64,000 nucleotides of DNA, taken from the NCBI RefSeq assembly GCF_026240015.1, contig NZ_JAPIUX010000001.1, positions 434,001 through 498,000 of the forward strand, read 5' to 3'. The notes under the pieces are model-generated. The model was not told the DNA's origin, made no database searches, and saw only the letters and a program-made list of their open reading frames with translations. The position numbers and the translations under genes were made by a program. The DNA comes from Acetobacter farinalis (lineage in GTDB: Bacteria > Pseudomonadota > Alphaproteobacteria > Acetobacterales > Acetobacteraceae). Of the stretch, positions 1 to 7,948 are shown piece after piece (position 1 is the stretch's first letter; each line of letters begins with the position of its first letter).

Positions 1-164
1 TCAGGGCAGAGTGTGGGGGCCAGGAGTTCAATCCGTGCTCCGGCAGGCACCAGCAGGCGCACTTTATTGGCGGCAACATTTCCGCCACCAATCACGAGAA
101 CACGGGCTTCGTCCAAGCGAAGCATGATGGGAAACCAGCTGGTTTTCTGCGGTGACGTCTGCAT
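1..164 (-). CDS. Siroheme synthase N-terminal domain (precorrin-2 dehydrogenase), partial
   Basis: Only the first 54 codons lie in the window; the gene continues beyond base 1. Reading leftward from the ATG at 164 gives a start 'MQTSPQKTSWFPIMLRL', then 'ARVLVIGGGNVAANK', a Rossmann NAD-binding loop of the form seen at the start of the CysG N-terminal / Met8 family. These enzymes oxidise precorrin-2 and insert iron to make siroheme. The fragment cannot show whether the protein is the short dehydrogenase/ferrochelatase or a full CysG fusion with a methyltransferase domain. Confidence 0.7.
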   Translation of the reverse strand, partial: MQTSPQKTSWFPIMLRLDEARVLVIGGGNVAANKVRLLVPAGARIELLAPTLCP

Positions 165-256
165 GAGTCCATGAGCAAGCAGGCTTGGGCGCAAGAGGCA
201 AGCGTCAGACGCTACCAGCATGCAAAAAAAAGCTTTTTTAATCTTTCCGGGCTTCT
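165..256. promoter_or_regulatory. Divergent intergenic space with A/T palindrome
   Basis: This short gap separates two divergent genes and must hold their promoters. It contains an A8-GC-T6 palindrome near 224-239. No clear -35/-10 pair was assigned. Confidence 0.3.
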
Positions 257-2140
257 GTGGAAGAGTGCCATGATGACGCCGTCTTCAAGAGGGAAAGGGG
301 GCGGAAGACAGGCGCGGTAACGTGGAGAAAAGGCGCAGTGGAAGAAGACAAAACGAGTGTGGTGCCGGACCGGGAACTGCATGTGTATGCAGGGCGGCCC
401 GTGGCGTTTCTGCTACGATATATGCGTAACCGCACGGTGGGGCACGCCATGGTGTTCGGCTCGGTCGGACTGGCCATTGGCTGTGCTGTCCTGTCGTCCT
501 ACGCCGTGCGGCATCTGGTGGATATCATGACAGCCACCGCGCATGATGGCCCGGTGGCGGCGGTCTGGCAGGCTGTGGCTGTTCTGGCGGGCCTGATTGC
601 CATGGATAATCTGGGCTGGCGGATTGCGGGCTGGTTTGCCTCCCGCACTTTTATTGAAATGACCGGCGATATCCGGCGTGACCTGTTCCGGTTTCTCACT
701 GGCCATTCCCCGGCCTATTTTTCCGAGCGGATGCCGACCTCTCTGGCCGCGCGCATCGCCACGGCGGGCAATGTCTGCTTCACCATTGAAAATCTTCTGG
801 CATGGAGCGTTCTGCCGCCTGCGTTGAACGTGCTTCTCTCCGTAACGCTCATGCTCTCCGTAAGCTGGCTGATGGGGGGCGTTACGGTTGTTCTGGCCGC
901 GGCACTCTGCCTGCTGATGTTCCGTCTGGCCGTACGCGGCCGCGCCCTGCACGGGGAATATGCCGCGGCGGCTGCGGGGCTTGAGGGCGAAACTCTGGAT
1001 GTGATGGGCAATATCGCTCTGGTGCGGGCCTTCGGGATGCGCACGCAGGAGCGCCAGCGCTTCAACACGCTGGCGGGCCGGGAAATGGGCGAGCGGCTTC
1101 GCTCCCTGCGCTACATGGAAAAGCTGCGGATGGTGCATGCGGTGCTGACAGCGGTGCTGACAGCCGGTCTGCTGATCTGGGCTGTGCTGCTCTGGCAGCG
1201 TGGGGAGGCAAGTGTGGGGGAGGTGGTCATGGTCATCACCCTGGGGTTTGCCATCCTGCACGGCACGCGGGATCTGGCGATGGCGCTGGTGGAAACCATT
1301 CAGCACAATGCGCGGCTTTCTGAAGTGCTGTCTTCCCTGCTGGTCCCGCATGACATGCCTGATCGGGATGACGCCGTACCGCACCCCGGCCCTGTGCGCG
1401 GGGATATTGTGTTTGAGAATGTCGGCTTCGCCTATCCGGGCGGGGCACGGGTGCTGGATGGATTTAACCTGCATATCACCGCCGGGAGCCGGGTCGGGCT
1501 GGTGGGTCGTTCCGGGTCAGGCAAAAGTACGGTTCTGGCCCTGTTGCAGCGCCTGCGCTTTGTTCAGGAAGGCCGTATTCTGATTGATGGAGAGGATATT
1601 CGTGATCTGACGGATGATGGTCTGCGGGCCTGCCTTTCCATTGTGCCGCAGGATGTTTCCCTGCTGCACCGCACCGTGATGGAGAATATTCGCTACGGCC
1701 GCCCGGATGCACCGGATGAGGCCGTATACGCCGCCGCGATGGCCGCAGGCTGCGTGGAGTTTATTGAAGCCATGCCGCAGGGGTTCCAGACTCTGGTGGG
1801 GGACCGTGGGGTCAAGCTTTCCGGTGGCCAGCGGCAGCGGATTGCCATTGCGCGGGCCTTCCTGCGCAATGCGCCCATTCTTGTTCTGGACGAAGCCACC
1901 AGCGCGCTGGACACGGAAAGCGAGGCCCATGTGCAAAAAGCCCTTGAGCGGCTTATGGTTGGCCGCACTGTCATTGCTGTGGCGCACCGGCTTTCAACCT
2001 TGCAGAATTTTGATAGAATTGTTGTGATGCAGGACGGTCGGATTGTAGAGGATGGTGCGCCTGGCCAGCTCGAACAGCAGAACGGCCCCTACAGGAATTT
2101 TCTGAACAAGCAGGTAACCCATACGAATGATGTTGCATGA
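257..2140 (+). CDS. ABC exporter, fused permease and ATPase
   Basis: The 627-residue protein has the half-transporter exporter layout: a six-helix type-1 transmembrane domain over roughly residues 60-345, then a nucleotide-binding domain from about 385. The ATPase motifs are intact: Walker A 'GRSGSGKST' near 417, signature 'LSGGQRQR' near 521, Walker B 'ILVLDEATS' near 541 and an H-loop 'AHRLST'. It presumably works as a homodimer in the inner membrane; the substrate cannot be read. The start is uncertain: a GTG at 338 has a better upstream GGAG, and an ATG at 422 would still include all helices. The stop overlaps the next gene by 14 bp, so the two are probably co-transcribed. Confidence 0.88.
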   Translation: MEECHDDAVFKRERGRKTGAVTWRKGAVEEDKTSVVPDRELHVYAGRPVAFLLRYMRNRTVGHAMVFGSVGLAIGCAVLSSYAVRHLVDIMTATAHDGPVAAVWQAVAVLAGLIAMDNLGWRIAGWFASRTFIEMTGDIRRDLFRFLTGHSPAYFSERMPTSLAARIATAGNVCFTIENLLAWSVLPPALNVLLSVTLMLSVSWLMGGVTVVLAAALCLLMFRLAVRGRALHGEYAAAAAGLEGETLDVMGNIALVRAFGMRTQERQRFNTLAGREMGERLRSLRYMEKLRMVHAVLTAVLTAGLLIWAVLLWQRGEASVGEVVMVITLGFAILHGTRDLAMALVETIQHNARLSEVLSSLLVPHDMPDRDDAVPHPGPVRGDIVFENVGFAYPGGARVLDGFNLHITAGSRVGLVGRSGSGKSTVLALLQRLRFVQEGRILIDGEDIRDLTDDGLRACLSIVPQDVSLLHRTVMENIRYGRPDAPDEAVYAAAMAAGCVEFIEAMPQGFQTLVGDRGVKLSGGQRQRIAIARAFLRNAPILVLDEATSALDTESEAHVQKALERLMVGRTVIAVAHRLSTLQNFDRIVVMQDGRIVEDGAPGQLEQQNGPYRNFLNKQVTHTNDVA

Positions 2141-2816
2141 TGATGCATCCGGTCTGGAAACAGACCGCCCGGCGGCCAAGGGCGCGCTGGCCGCTTATGC
2201 CTATCAGCAGATCAGGGAGCGCCTGATTCTGAGCACCTATAAAGGCGGAGAACGTCTGGTGCTGCGTCCGCTGGCGGCATCCCTCAAGCTCAGCCCGACT
2301 CCCGTGCGGGAGGCATTGCTGCGTCTGGTGTCCGAACAGGCGCTGGAGCTGGATGACCGGAACACCGCCCGCGTGCCGGCGCTCTCGCGTGAAACTTTTC
2401 TGGAAGTGCACACCTTGCGCGGAGATCTGGAAGAACGGCTGACGCGCAATGTGGCGGAGCGCATTCTTCCCGAGCAGATTGCCGTGCTGGAGGCCCGGCA
2501 TCAGGCCTTTATTGACGGCTATCTGGCGGGAGACCCGCACCAGTCTGCGGTCGGGAACGCGGCGTTTCACAGCGCGATTGCCGATTTTTCCAGCCTGAGC
2601 ATTACGGCGGGCATCATGCACCGGCTGTGGGCGCGTATTGGCCCGTTTTACGCGGGCACCAACGGGCTGCCGCTTATCAGCCCGGTGGAAGTGGAGCACC
2701 CCCACATGAAGCTGCTGGAGGCGTTCCGCCGGCGGGATGCCGGGGCTGCTGTGGACGCTATCCGGGAAGATTTCAAGCAGGCGCAGTTCTGGCTGGAGCC
2801 GCTTCTGCCCGCCTGA
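2127..2816 (+). CDS. GntR-family regulator, FCD subgroup
   Basis: This 229-residue protein has an N-terminal winged helix (about residues 20-90, with 'LKLSPTPVREALLRL', typical of GntR recognition helices) followed by an all-helical FCD ligand domain. FCD members usually bind small organic acids and repress a neighbouring catabolic or transport gene. Its start lies inside the 3' end of the ABC exporter gene, so translation is probably coupled and it may regulate that transporter; this is inference. Two adjacent ATG codons (2127, 2130) could serve as start. A bidirectional terminator follows. Confidence 0.85.
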   Translation: MMLHDDASGLETDRPAAKGALAAYAYQQIRERLILSTYKGGERLVLRPLAASLKLSPTPVREALLRLVSEQALELDDRNTARVPALSRETFLEVHTLRGDLEERLTRNVAERILPEQIAVLEARHQAFIDGYLAGDPHQSAVGNAAFHSAIADFSSLSITAGIMHRLWARIGPFYAGTNGLPLISPVEVEHPHMKLLEAFRRRDAGAAVDAIREDFKQAQFWLEPLLPA

Positions 2817-2847
2817 GGGATTTCTGGATTTTTCTGTGTGAGAGAAA

Positions 2848-2886
2848 GAAAAACCCGGCGCGCCAGATGGCGGGCCGGGTTTTTTA
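2848..2886. terminator. Bidirectional Rho-independent terminator
   Basis: The inverted repeat AAACCCGGC...GCCGGGTTT is flanked by A and T runs, so it can stop transcription from the GntR gene on one side and minE on the other. Confidence 0.85.
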
Positions 2887-2906
2887 TGCGGCGGAGCCGG
2901 AAGGCT

Positions 2907-3236
2907 TCAGGCCTTTTTGGCCTCAAGCGCGGCATCCGCTTCGGCCGTGCGGGCGGCCAGGGTTGCGCCCGGTTTGATGTCGGTCAGGCCCGGCACTTCC
3001 ACATCAATTTCGAGCGTGGAGCAGTGCGCGCCGCGATCAAGCTTGATCTGGACCTTGTCCTGATCCACCGTGACATGCCGTTTGATGACTTCCATGATCT
3101 CGCGGTGAAGCTGGGCCAGGAGGTCATCCTTGCCATCACCGCTGGAAATCCGCTCATGGGCAAGAAGGATCTGCAAACGGTCCCGCGCGACGGGGGCGGA
3201 GGAGCGACGCTTGAAAAGCGTGGAGAGGAAGGTCAT
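2907..3236 (-). CDS. minE: Cell division topological specificity factor MinE
   Basis: MinE stimulates MinD ATPase and drives the oscillation or gradient that keeps Z-rings away from the poles. The 109-residue product starts 'MTFLSTLFKRRSSAPVARD', the amphipathic membrane/MinD-binding N-terminus, followed by 'RLQILLAHERISSG', the anti-MinCD helix, and a C-terminal beta topological domain. The last 20 residues are an Ala/Glu-rich tail longer than in E. coli MinE (88 aa). Its ATG overlaps the minD TGA by four bases, so translation is coupled. Confidence 0.95.
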   Translation of the reverse strand: MTFLSTLFKRRSSAPVARDRLQILLAHERISSGDGKDDLLAQLHREIMEVIKRHVTVDQDKVQIKLDRGAHCSTLEIDVEVPGLTDIKPGATLAARTAEADAALEAKKA

Positions 3237-4048
3237 GCGACTCTCCGTTTAAACAGCCAGTCGAACAGGCCTTTGCGTTCCGTGGGAATGGTGACTTCCA
3301 GCTTCTCACCCGCCAGACGCCGTGCGGCATCGTTATAGGCGCGTGCCGCAGCACTTTCGGGCTCAGCTATCGTAACCGGGGCTCCCACGTTTGAGGCCCG
3401 CAGCACGTCGCCGCTTTCCGGGATGATGCCCAGAAGCGGGATGGAAAGAATTTCGAGCACATCGTCTGTGCCCAGCATGTCACCGCGAGAAGCGCGCTGC
3501 GGGTCATACCGGGTGAGGAGGAGATGCTTGTCCATCTTCTCCCCTTTCTTGGCTTTCTCGGTCGTGCTGTCCAGCATGCCGATAATCCGGTCACTGTCAC
3601 GCACGGAAGAGACTTCCGGGTTTGTGACAATCACGGCCACATCGGCATGATACATGGCCATCTGCGCGCCGCGCTCAATCCCGGCAGGGCTGTCACAGAT
3701 CACCCAGTCAAACTTCTTGCGCAGTTCATCAATAACTTTCGCAACACCCTCAGCCGTCAGGGCATCCTTGTCCCGCGTCTGGGAGGCGGGCAGGAGGGAA
3801 AGGGAGGGAACGCGTTTGTCCTTGATGAGCGCCTGAGCCAGATTGGCATCGCCCTGAATGACGTTGATGAGGTCAAACACCACGCGGCGTTCCGCACCCA
3901 TGACCAGATCGAGGTTCCGCAAGCCGACATCGAAATCAACCAGTGCAACAGTCTGTCCGTTTTTGGCCAGTGCTGCACCCAGTGCTGCGGAGGTGGTGGT
4001 CTTGCCTACGCCACCTTTTCCGGACGTGACGACCAGAACCTTTGACAT
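3233..4048 (-). CDS. minD: Septum site-determining ATPase MinD
   Basis: This 271-residue ParA/MinD-family ATPase carries the deviant Walker A 'KGGVGKTT' at residues 11-18, switch motif 'VALVDFDVGLRNLDLVMG' and 'VICDSPAGIE'. The C-terminus 'KGLFDWLFKRRV' is the amphipathic membrane-targeting helix. MinD binds the inner membrane when ATP-bound, recruits MinC and is released by MinE. The gene sits between minC (143-bp gap) and minE (4-bp overlap). The gap contains a perfect dyad, so minDE may also have its own promoter. Confidence 0.97.
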   Translation of the reverse strand: MSKVLVVTSGKGGVGKTTTSAALGAALAKNGQTVALVDFDVGLRNLDLVMGAERRVVFDLINVIQGDANLAQALIKDKRVPSLSLLPASQTRDKDALTAEGVAKVIDELRKKFDWVICDSPAGIERGAQMAMYHADVAVIVTNPEVSSVRDSDRIIGMLDSTTEKAKKGEKMDKHLLLTRYDPQRASRGDMLGTDDVLEILSIPLLGIIPESGDVLRASNVGAPVTIAEPESAAARAYNDAARRLAGEKLEVTIPTERKGLFDWLFKRRVA

Positions 4049-4157
4049 CCGTATTATTCCTCATTTGGTCTTAAGGCTGCGTTTGCCATCATCAACTTCA
4101 TGACAGCGGTATCTGTGCGCAACCTTACAATCTGTTGTCAGAAATGAAACGCAGAAT

Positions 4158-4174
4158 ATTCACCTGAGGTGAAT
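4158..4174. promoter_or_regulatory. Perfect 17-bp dyad between minC and minD
   Basis: ATTCACCT-G-AGGTGAAT is a perfect inverted repeat with 8-bp arms. It lies 110 bp upstream of the minD ATG and 18 bp after the minC stop. There is no T-tract, so an operator is more likely than a terminator. The binding factor is unknown. Confidence 0.5.
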
Positions 4175-4191
4175 TCTTTTCCCCCGAAGTG

Positions 4192-4890
4192 TTAGATCAG
4201 AGGAAAAAAAGCAAGTGTTTCTCCGGAAAGGGCAACCTGAGTGGGTTTACTTGTCTGGCTTGCGTCCATTTCTTCGGCTGTTGCGTAAAAACCGTCAATA
4301 GCAACCAGCTCGGCTTCCAGTGCGCGGGTGAAGATACGGGCATCCGCATGGCCACCAATGCCGGCAATGGCCCGCCCGCGCAGGGCGCCATAAACATGGA
4401 TGGAGCCACCCGCGGAGACTTCAGCGCCAGACGCCACAGCGCCAAGAATCACCACATCACCATCCGGCCAGACCACATGTTGGCCGGAACGAACCGGGTT
4501 TTCAACAATCAGGGTGCGGGAGACAGGGGCTTCCGGCGCTTCTTCTTCCGGCACCGCCATCTCGCCAGAGGCGCGGCCCCCGACAAAGCCTTCAGGCCAG
4601 TCCCAGCCTTCCACAGCAGGCCAGGAGCGGTCTCCTCCCTCAATACCGATCACGCGAATGCCGCGTTCTTTCAAGGCAGGCAGAAGGTCGGCCAGATGCG
4701 GCGTTTCCTCAGTCAGTGTGCCCAGATCAAGAATGATCGGCTTGCCCGCGAAAAAACCGGCGGAACGGGCAATCTGGTGGTCCAGTGCGTTCAACCAGTC
4801 TTCCAGCGGGGCTTCCGGCGTCAGGGTGAGTGCCAGAAAAGATCGGCCGGAAATGCGGATACGGGGCAGGGGGGGTGTCGTGGCGGACAA
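4192..4890 (-). CDS. minC: Septum site-determining protein MinC
   Basis: MinC is the FtsZ antagonist of the Min system. The 232-residue product has an N-terminal FtsZ-inhibitory domain (about 1-105), a Glu/Pro-rich linker, and a C-terminal right-handed beta-helix seen in 'VWPDGDVVILGAVASGAEV' and 'GSIHVYGALRGRAIAG', which dimerises and binds MinD. Order minC-minD-minE on one strand is the usual arrangement. Confidence 0.95.
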   Translation of the reverse strand: MSATTPPLPRIRISGRSFLALTLTPEAPLEDWLNALDHQIARSAGFFAGKPIILDLGTLTEETPHLADLLPALKERGIRVIGIEGGDRSWPAVEGWDWPEGFVGGRASGEMAVPEEEAPEAPVSRTLIVENPVRSGQHVVWPDGDVVILGAVASGAEVSAGGSIHVYGALRGRAIAGIGGHADARIFTRALEAELVAIDGFYATAEEMDASQTSKPTQVALSGETLAFFPLI

Positions 4891-5066
4891 GGACGTGAGA
4901 TCTCGCTAGCGTAGGGTCGGACTGGAATGCGAAACGCAGTGGTACACGCTTGACGGCCTGTCTGTCGAGCATCTGTACAGACCCTGCGGGTGCCTTTTTG
5001 AGAAGTGATCTCTTACGGCCTTTTTTCCCTCTGGCGCGTTCGCGGACAATGTCATAAATTTGTCTG
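4891..5066. promoter_or_regulatory. Divergent promoter region minC / GST
   Basis: This 176-bp space lies between two divergent genes and must contain the min promoter leftward and the glutathione transferase promoter rightward. No convincing operator was seen. Confidence 0.35.
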
Positions 5067-5735
5067 ATGCGTACGCTTTATCATCTCCCTCTCTCGCCCT
5101 ACAGCCGAAAAATCCGTCTGGTTCTGGGTGAAAAACGTCTGCCGTTTGAAGCTGTTGTGGAACGGGTGTGGGAAGAGCGCCCGGAATTCCTGGCTATGAA
5201 TCCGGCAGGTGAAGTGCCGGTTCTGGTGGAAGATAACGGGCTGATTGTGCCGGATTCCTCCGTGATCTGCGAGTATCTGGAAGAAGCCTATTCCGATACG
5301 CCGCTGCTGGGCCGTACGCTGGCCGAACGGGTGGAAGTGCGGCGGCTGGTTGCATGGTTTGACGAACGCTTTGCGCAGGATGTGTCCGGCCGCTTTATTG
5401 GCGAGCGTGTGATGAAGCGCATCAGTGGTCGCGGGAATCCGGATGGCACTGTGCTGCGTGAAGGCTATGCCGCCATGAAGCCGCACCTCAAATATATCAA
5501 TTTTCTGGCGGAAAACCGGAACTGGCTGGCAGGGAACTTCCTTTCTCTGGCCGATTTTGCCGCCGCCGCTCACCTCTCCTGTCTTGATTTTATTGGTGAT
5601 ATTGACTGGTCCAAGGCCCCGGCGGTGCGAGACTGGTATGCCCGCATGAAATCCCGCCCCTGCTTCCGCCCGCTTCTGGGGGATCGTGTGTCCGGCATTA
5701 CGCCGCCGGATTATTACGCCAATCTGGATTTCTGA
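5067..5735 (+). CDS. Glutathione S-transferase family protein
   Basis: The 222-residue protein has an N-terminal thioredoxin-fold domain ('LPLSPYSRKIRLVLGEK', with a Ser in the active-site loop, and 'VPDSSVICEYLEE', the glutathione gamma-Glu binding turn) and an all-helical C-terminal domain. This is the cytosolic GST layout. It likely conjugates or reduces electrophiles with glutathione; the exact substrate is not readable. It is followed after 5 bp by a flavoprotein on the same strand, so the two may form an operon. Confidence 0.88.
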   Translation: MRTLYHLPLSPYSRKIRLVLGEKRLPFEAVVERVWEERPEFLAMNPAGEVPVLVEDNGLIVPDSSVICEYLEEAYSDTPLLGRTLAERVEVRRLVAWFDERFAQDVSGRFIGERVMKRISGRGNPDGTVLREGYAAMKPHLKYINFLAENRNWLAGNFLSLADFAAAAHLSCLDFIGDIDWSKAPAVRDWYARMKSRPCFRPLLGDRVSGITPPDYYANLDF

Positions 5736-5740
5736 GCAGC

Positions 5741-6964
5741 GTGACGTTTCATAAAGGCGGCGATGCCGCGCGGCGTGCGCCTGATGTCCTGATTATCGGG
5801 GCGGGTGCCGCCGGGCTGATGGCCGCGTTCACGGCGGCCCGGCGCGGGCGGCGTGTGGTGGTGCTGGACCACGCACCGGAGGTGGGGCGCAAGATCCTGA
5901 TTTCCGGTGGTGGGCGCTGTAATTTTACCAATCTGGATATGCGCCCCGAGCGCTTTATTTCCCAAAACCGGCATTTTGCCCGTTCTGCGCTGAGCCGTTA
6001 CAAACCCGCGCAGTTTCTGGAGCTGCTGGCCGCGCATAACATCCCCTGGCACGAAAAGAAGCTGGGGCAGTTGTTTTGCGATCATTCCGCGCGGGATATC
6101 GTGCAGATGCTGCTGGCTGAATGTGCGGCGGCGCATGTGACTATCCTGACGGATGTGCGCATCACGGATGTCAAAAAGCCGCTGGATTTCCATGTGGAAA
6201 CCTCTGCGGGGACATTCACCAGCAAGGCTCTGGTGCTGGCCACGGGCGGCCTGTCCATTCCAAAACTTGGAGCAACCAGCTTCAGTTATACGATTGCCCG
6301 TTCATTTGGTCTGCCAGTTATCTCCCCGGAGCCAGCACTTGTGCCGCTGGTTTTCGGGCAGGCGCAGGAAAGCTGGGTGCAGACACTGGCCGGTGTCTCG
6401 CTCCCGGTGCGGGCCTCCTGCGGAAAGGTGGGGTTTGATGAAGCCCTGCTGTTTACGCACCGGGGGCTGTCCGGCCCGGCGCTCCTGCAGATTTCCTCTT
6501 ACTGGCAGCCTGGCGAGCCGGTGCGGATCAATCTGTTGCCGGGTGAAGACCTGAACGCGCTTCTCGCCGGGTTGAAAAAAGCCAAGGGGCAGATGAAAGG
6601 CCCCGCTGCCCTCAGCCGCTGGCTGCCGCAGCGGCTGGCGCAGGAACTTGCCCGGCAGGGCGCGCCGGAAGACCGCCCCGTGGTGGAATGGCCAGACCGC
6701 ACACTGCGTGCACTGGCGGACCGTGTTCACCGGCTGGACCTGCACCCTACCGGGACGGAAGGCTTTGCCAAGGCTGAAGTGACGCGCGGCGGCGTGGATA
6801 CGCACGCGCTCTCTTCCAAAACCATGGAAGCGAACACCGTGCCAAACCTGTATGTGATTGGTGAAGCGGCGGATGTCACCGGCTGGCTGGGTGGCTATAA
6901 CTTCCACTGGGCGTGGGCCAGTGGCCACGCGGCAGGGGAAGCATTGGGGGCAAGTGCGGCTTAG
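5741..6964 (+). CDS. NAD(P)/FAD-dependent oxidoreductase, HI0933/YhiN family
   Basis: The 407-residue flavoprotein begins with a GTG codon. It has an N-terminal FAD-binding dinucleotide fold ('VLIIGAGAAGLMAAFTAARR'), the 'GRKILISGGGRCNFTN' motif typical of the HI0933 (BaiN-like) family, and a C-terminal FAD-contact 'NLYVIGEAADVTGWLGGYN'. Family members are conserved flavin reductases with poorly defined roles; a related gut enzyme reduces bile-acid intermediates. It lies 5 bp after a GST gene on the same strand and meets rsmI tail-to-tail. Confidence 0.9.
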   Translation: MTFHKGGDAARRAPDVLIIGAGAAGLMAAFTAARRGRRVVVLDHAPEVGRKILISGGGRCNFTNLDMRPERFISQNRHFARSALSRYKPAQFLELLAAHNIPWHEKKLGQLFCDHSARDIVQMLLAECAAAHVTILTDVRITDVKKPLDFHVETSAGTFTSKALVLATGGLSIPKLGATSFSYTIARSFGLPVISPEPALVPLVFGQAQESWVQTLAGVSLPVRASCGKVGFDEALLFTHRGLSGPALLQISSYWQPGEPVRINLLPGEDLNALLAGLKKAKGQMKGPAALSRWLPQRLAQELARQGAPEDRPVVEWPDRTLRALADRVHRLDLHPTGTEGFAKAEVTRGGVDTHALSSKTMEANTVPNLYVIGEAADVTGWLGGYNFHWAWASGHAAGEALGASAA

Positions 6965-6970
6965 CCTGGT

Positions 6971-7948
6971 TCAGTCCGCATCTTGCTGGTCTGCCGCCAG
7001 TTCCAGTGCGCGGGCATAAACCGTGCGGCGCGGCAGCCCGATGGCGGTGGCGGCAAGGGCTGCGGCATCTTTCACCGAGTGCGTGCCCAGCAGGGTGCGC
7101 AGGGTGGTGTCCAGATCATCCGCGCTGCTTTCTTCCGATTCCGCCGGGCCGAGAAGCAGGGTGATTTCACCCCGGGGCGGGGTTTCGGCATAGAATGCGG
7201 CAAGTGAGCCAACCGGCCCGCGTTTGACTTCCTCAAAGCGTTTGGTGAGCTCCCGCGCTACGGCGCAAGGGCGGTCTTCCCCAAAAATTTCCGCCATGTC
7301 GGCCAGCGTGTCCGCCAGACGGTGCGGGGCTTCATGCCAGATCAGGGTGCTGCTAAGGCCTGCCCGTTCCGCGGCGCGCAGTTTGGCAAAAGCCTCCTTG
7401 CGCGCGGCGGAGCGTGGCGGCGGGAAGCCGATAAACAGGAACGGATGCGGCGGCAGGCCGGAGAGCACCAGCGCGGTGAGGGCCGCATTGGGGCCGGGGA
7501 TCACCGTCAGCGGCAGGTCCGCATCAATCACGGCCCGTACCAGCCGGAAGCCGGGGTCGGACATCAGCGGCATGCCTGCGTCTGAAACCAGCGCCATGCG
7601 TGCGCCCCCCTGCATACGCTCAATCAGGGCCGGAACGCGCTGGCGTTCGTTATGCTCGTGCAGGGCTTCCGTGCGGGTGCTGATGTTGCGGTCAGACAGC
7701 AGGCGGGCTGTCATGCGGGTATCCTCGCACAGAACGAGGTCAGCTTCGGCCAGAGCTTCCGCTCCGCGTATGCTGAAATCCCCCAGATTCCCGATTGGGG
7801 TCGCGACGAGTGTTAGGCCGCCCGTATCACCGGAAGAAGAGAGGGCATGACGCGGAGCCTTTCCTTCGCTATGGAGTGGGGAGGTCCGGTCATAAGCTTC
7901 ATCAGGCCGGTTGTTTGCGGAGGACGATCTGGATGGTGACGCGCACAT
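6971..7948 (-). CDS. rsmI: 16S rRNA (cytidine1402-2'-O)-methyltransferase RsmI
   Basis: RsmI 2'-O-methylates C1402 of 16S rRNA in the decoding centre using SAM. The 325-residue protein shows the tetrapyrrole-methylase fold motifs 'LTLVATPIGNLGDFS', 'VLCEDTRMTARLL', 'MALVSDAGMPLMSDPG' and 'VIPGPNAALTALVLSGLP'. It has an N-terminal extension of about 44 residues. No other start codon exists before the conserved region, and AGGAAAG sits just upstream of the ATG at 7948, supporting this start. The start overlaps the start of the divergent lipoprotein gene by 16 bp. Confidence 0.95.
   Translation of the reverse strand: MCASPSRSSSANNRPDEAYDRTSPLHSEGKAPRHALSSSGDTGGLTLVATPIGNLGDFSIRGAEALAEADLVLCEDTRMTARLLSDRNISTRTEALHEHNERQRVPALIERMQGGARMALVSDAGMPLMSDPGFRLVRAVIDADLPLTVIPGPNAALTALVLSGLPPHPFLFIGFPPPRSAARKEAFAKLRAAERAGLSSTLIWHEAPHRLADTLADMAEIFGEDRPCAVARELTKRFEEVKRGPVGSLAAFYAETPPRGEITLLLGPAESEESSADDLDTTLRTLLGTHSVKDAAALAATAIGLPRRTVYARALELAADQQDAD

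Noticed and set aside
413..1474. 353-codon open frame on the minus strand
   Set aside because: It is antisense to the ABC exporter; His/Gln-rich and without domains.
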